Assembly (NCBI GenBank): GCA_030604795.1
Contig: JAUVVE010000066.1
Span: forward strand, 1-5,682
Source: Dehalococcoidia bacterium
GTDB lineage: Bacteria > Chloroflexota > Dehalococcoidia > GIF9 > UBA5629
Length of the DNA stretch: 5,682 bases
Direction of reading: 5' to 3'
Below are positions 5,062 through 5,682 of the stretch, piece after piece. Position numbers and translations under genes: made by a program. The notes beneath the pieces were generated by a model. It was not told the origin of the DNA and searched no databases. It worked only from the letters and a program-made list of their open reading frames with translations. Positions within the stretch are counted from its first letter, which is position 1, and the number at the start of each line of letters is the position of its first letter.

Positions 5062-5682
5062 ATGGAACTTAACAATGTGAAACAGGTCGCAGTCATAGGT
5101 GCCGGGGCAATGGGCTCTCAAATAACTCAACTATTGTCGCTGGTGGGCGGATATTCTGTCACAATCACCGATGTCAAGGACGAGTTTGTAAACAACGGAA
5201 TCCAGTTCATAAAAGACGGGCTAAAGAGGTATTTTGTCGATAAGGGCAAGATTACCCAAGCACAGATGGAGGAGGTAGTCGGGAGAATAAAGGGAACTAC
5301 AAGTAGTGCCAACGCGACCAAGAATGCCGATTTCGTTATTGAGGCCGTCCTTGAAGACCTAGCCTTAAAGAGGAACATTTTCAAGGAGCTGGATGAGAAT
5401 GCTCCGCCCGACACAATTCTGGCTTCAAACACGTCAAGCTTAAACATTACTGAGATGGCCAGGATGACTAAGAGACCCGACAAGGTAATTGGTATGCACT
5501 TCTTCAATCCAGTAGCCGTTATGAAATTGGTTGAGGTGATTAAGGGGCCACTCACCTCGGATGAAACAGTAGGCGTAACCACAGAACTGGTGAGGAAACT
5601 TGGCAAGGAACCTGTGTTATGCAAGGACTTCAGCTATGGCTTTTTAGCCAACAGGGCCTATGGTGGCATGTCACGCGAAGCT
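5062..5682 (+). CDS. 3-hydroxyacyl-CoA dehydrogenase (3-hydroxybutyryl-CoA dehydrogenase-like), N-terminal part, 3' end outside window
   Basis: This cytoplasmic enzyme interconverts (S)-3-hydroxyacyl-CoA and 3-oxoacyl-CoA with NAD(H), in beta-oxidation or in butyryl-CoA-type pathways. The window holds 207 codons without a stop. The NAD-binding Rossmann motif is VIGAGAMGSQI at 11-21, with D37 at the end of the second strand for ribose binding. IEAVLEDLALK lies at 93-103 and ASNTSSLNI at 121-129. The catalytic segment is GMHFFNPVAVMKLVEVIKG at 144-162, with H146 and E158 as the expected His-Glu dyad. The KDFSYGFLANR segment at 188-198 leads into the C-terminal dimerisation domain, where the usual Pro-Gly is Tyr-Gly. 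Single-module relatives are about 280-320 residues, but longer fused forms exist, so the full architecture is unknown. The gene has its own strong promoter and ribosome site and is AT-richer than the MFS gene. Specificity for short or longer chains cannot be decided. Confidence 0.92.
   Translation, partial: MELNNVKQVAVIGAGAMGSQITQLLSLVGGYSVTITDVKDEFVNNGIQFIKDGLKRYFVDKGKITQAQMEEVVGRIKGTTSSANATKNADFVIEAVLEDLALKRNIFKELDENAPPDTILASNTSSLNITEMARMTKRPDKVIGMHFFNPVAVMKLVEVIKGPLTSDETVGVTTELVRKLGKEPVLCKDFSYGFLANRAYGGMSREA

Noticed and set aside
5127..5624. 165-codon open frame on the minus strand
   Set aside because: It lies wholly opposite a dehydrogenase with complete catalytic motifs on the + strand, and its translation is Ser/Leu/Ile-rich with no recognisable domain. 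It is an antisense shadow.

Overview
The window carries seven protein-coding regions, all on the + strand. Two are cut by the window edges. Most of the sequence is explained by recognisable metabolic genes. No CRISPR array, tRNA, rRNA, insertion sequence or phage gene was seen. A 2-oxoacid:ferredoxin oxidoreductase beside acyl-CoA chemistry, at mid GC, suggests an anaerobic or facultatively anaerobic bacterium living on organic or fatty acids. Sediment-type Dehalococcoidia (Chloroflexota) or sulfate-reducing lineages would fit, but the taxon is a weak inference.

Layout. Bases 1-188 encode the last 61 residues of an acetoacetyl-CoA synthetase. After a 191-base gap with a possible weak promoter comes a compact four-gene operon (380-3428). 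It encodes the gamma, delta, alpha and beta subunits of a 2-oxoacid:ferredoxin oxidoreductase, in the order used by archaeal-type four-subunit enzymes. Gamma, delta and alpha share one reading frame and are separated only by a stop codon plus six bases. Alpha appears to start with TTG. A 159-base gap leads to an MFS exporter of the EntS/MFS_3 type (3588-4907). A 154-base gap follows, holding a strong extended -10 promoter with a perfect 13-bp inverted repeat; one arm of the repeat lies in the promoter spacer. The last gene (5062 to the window end) is a 3-hydroxyacyl-CoA dehydrogenase, open at the right edge.

How the genes may work together. The oxidoreductase would turn a 2-oxoacid plus CoA into an acyl-CoA, CO2 and reduced ferredoxin. 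The synthetase makes acetoacetyl-CoA from acetoacetate. The dehydrogenase interconverts 3-hydroxyacyl-CoA and 3-oxoacyl-CoA. Together they fit CoA-thioester catabolism coupled to ferredoxin reduction. The actual 2-oxoacid (pyruvate, branched-chain or aryl) cannot be read from the sequence. The MFS gene may be unrelated to this pathway.

The points most worth a second look are the inverted repeat over the dehydrogenase promoter, the expanded first cysteine motif of the delta subunit (C-x9-C-x2-C-x3-C), and the in-frame spacing of three of the oxidoreductase genes. I found no convincing wholly new system.
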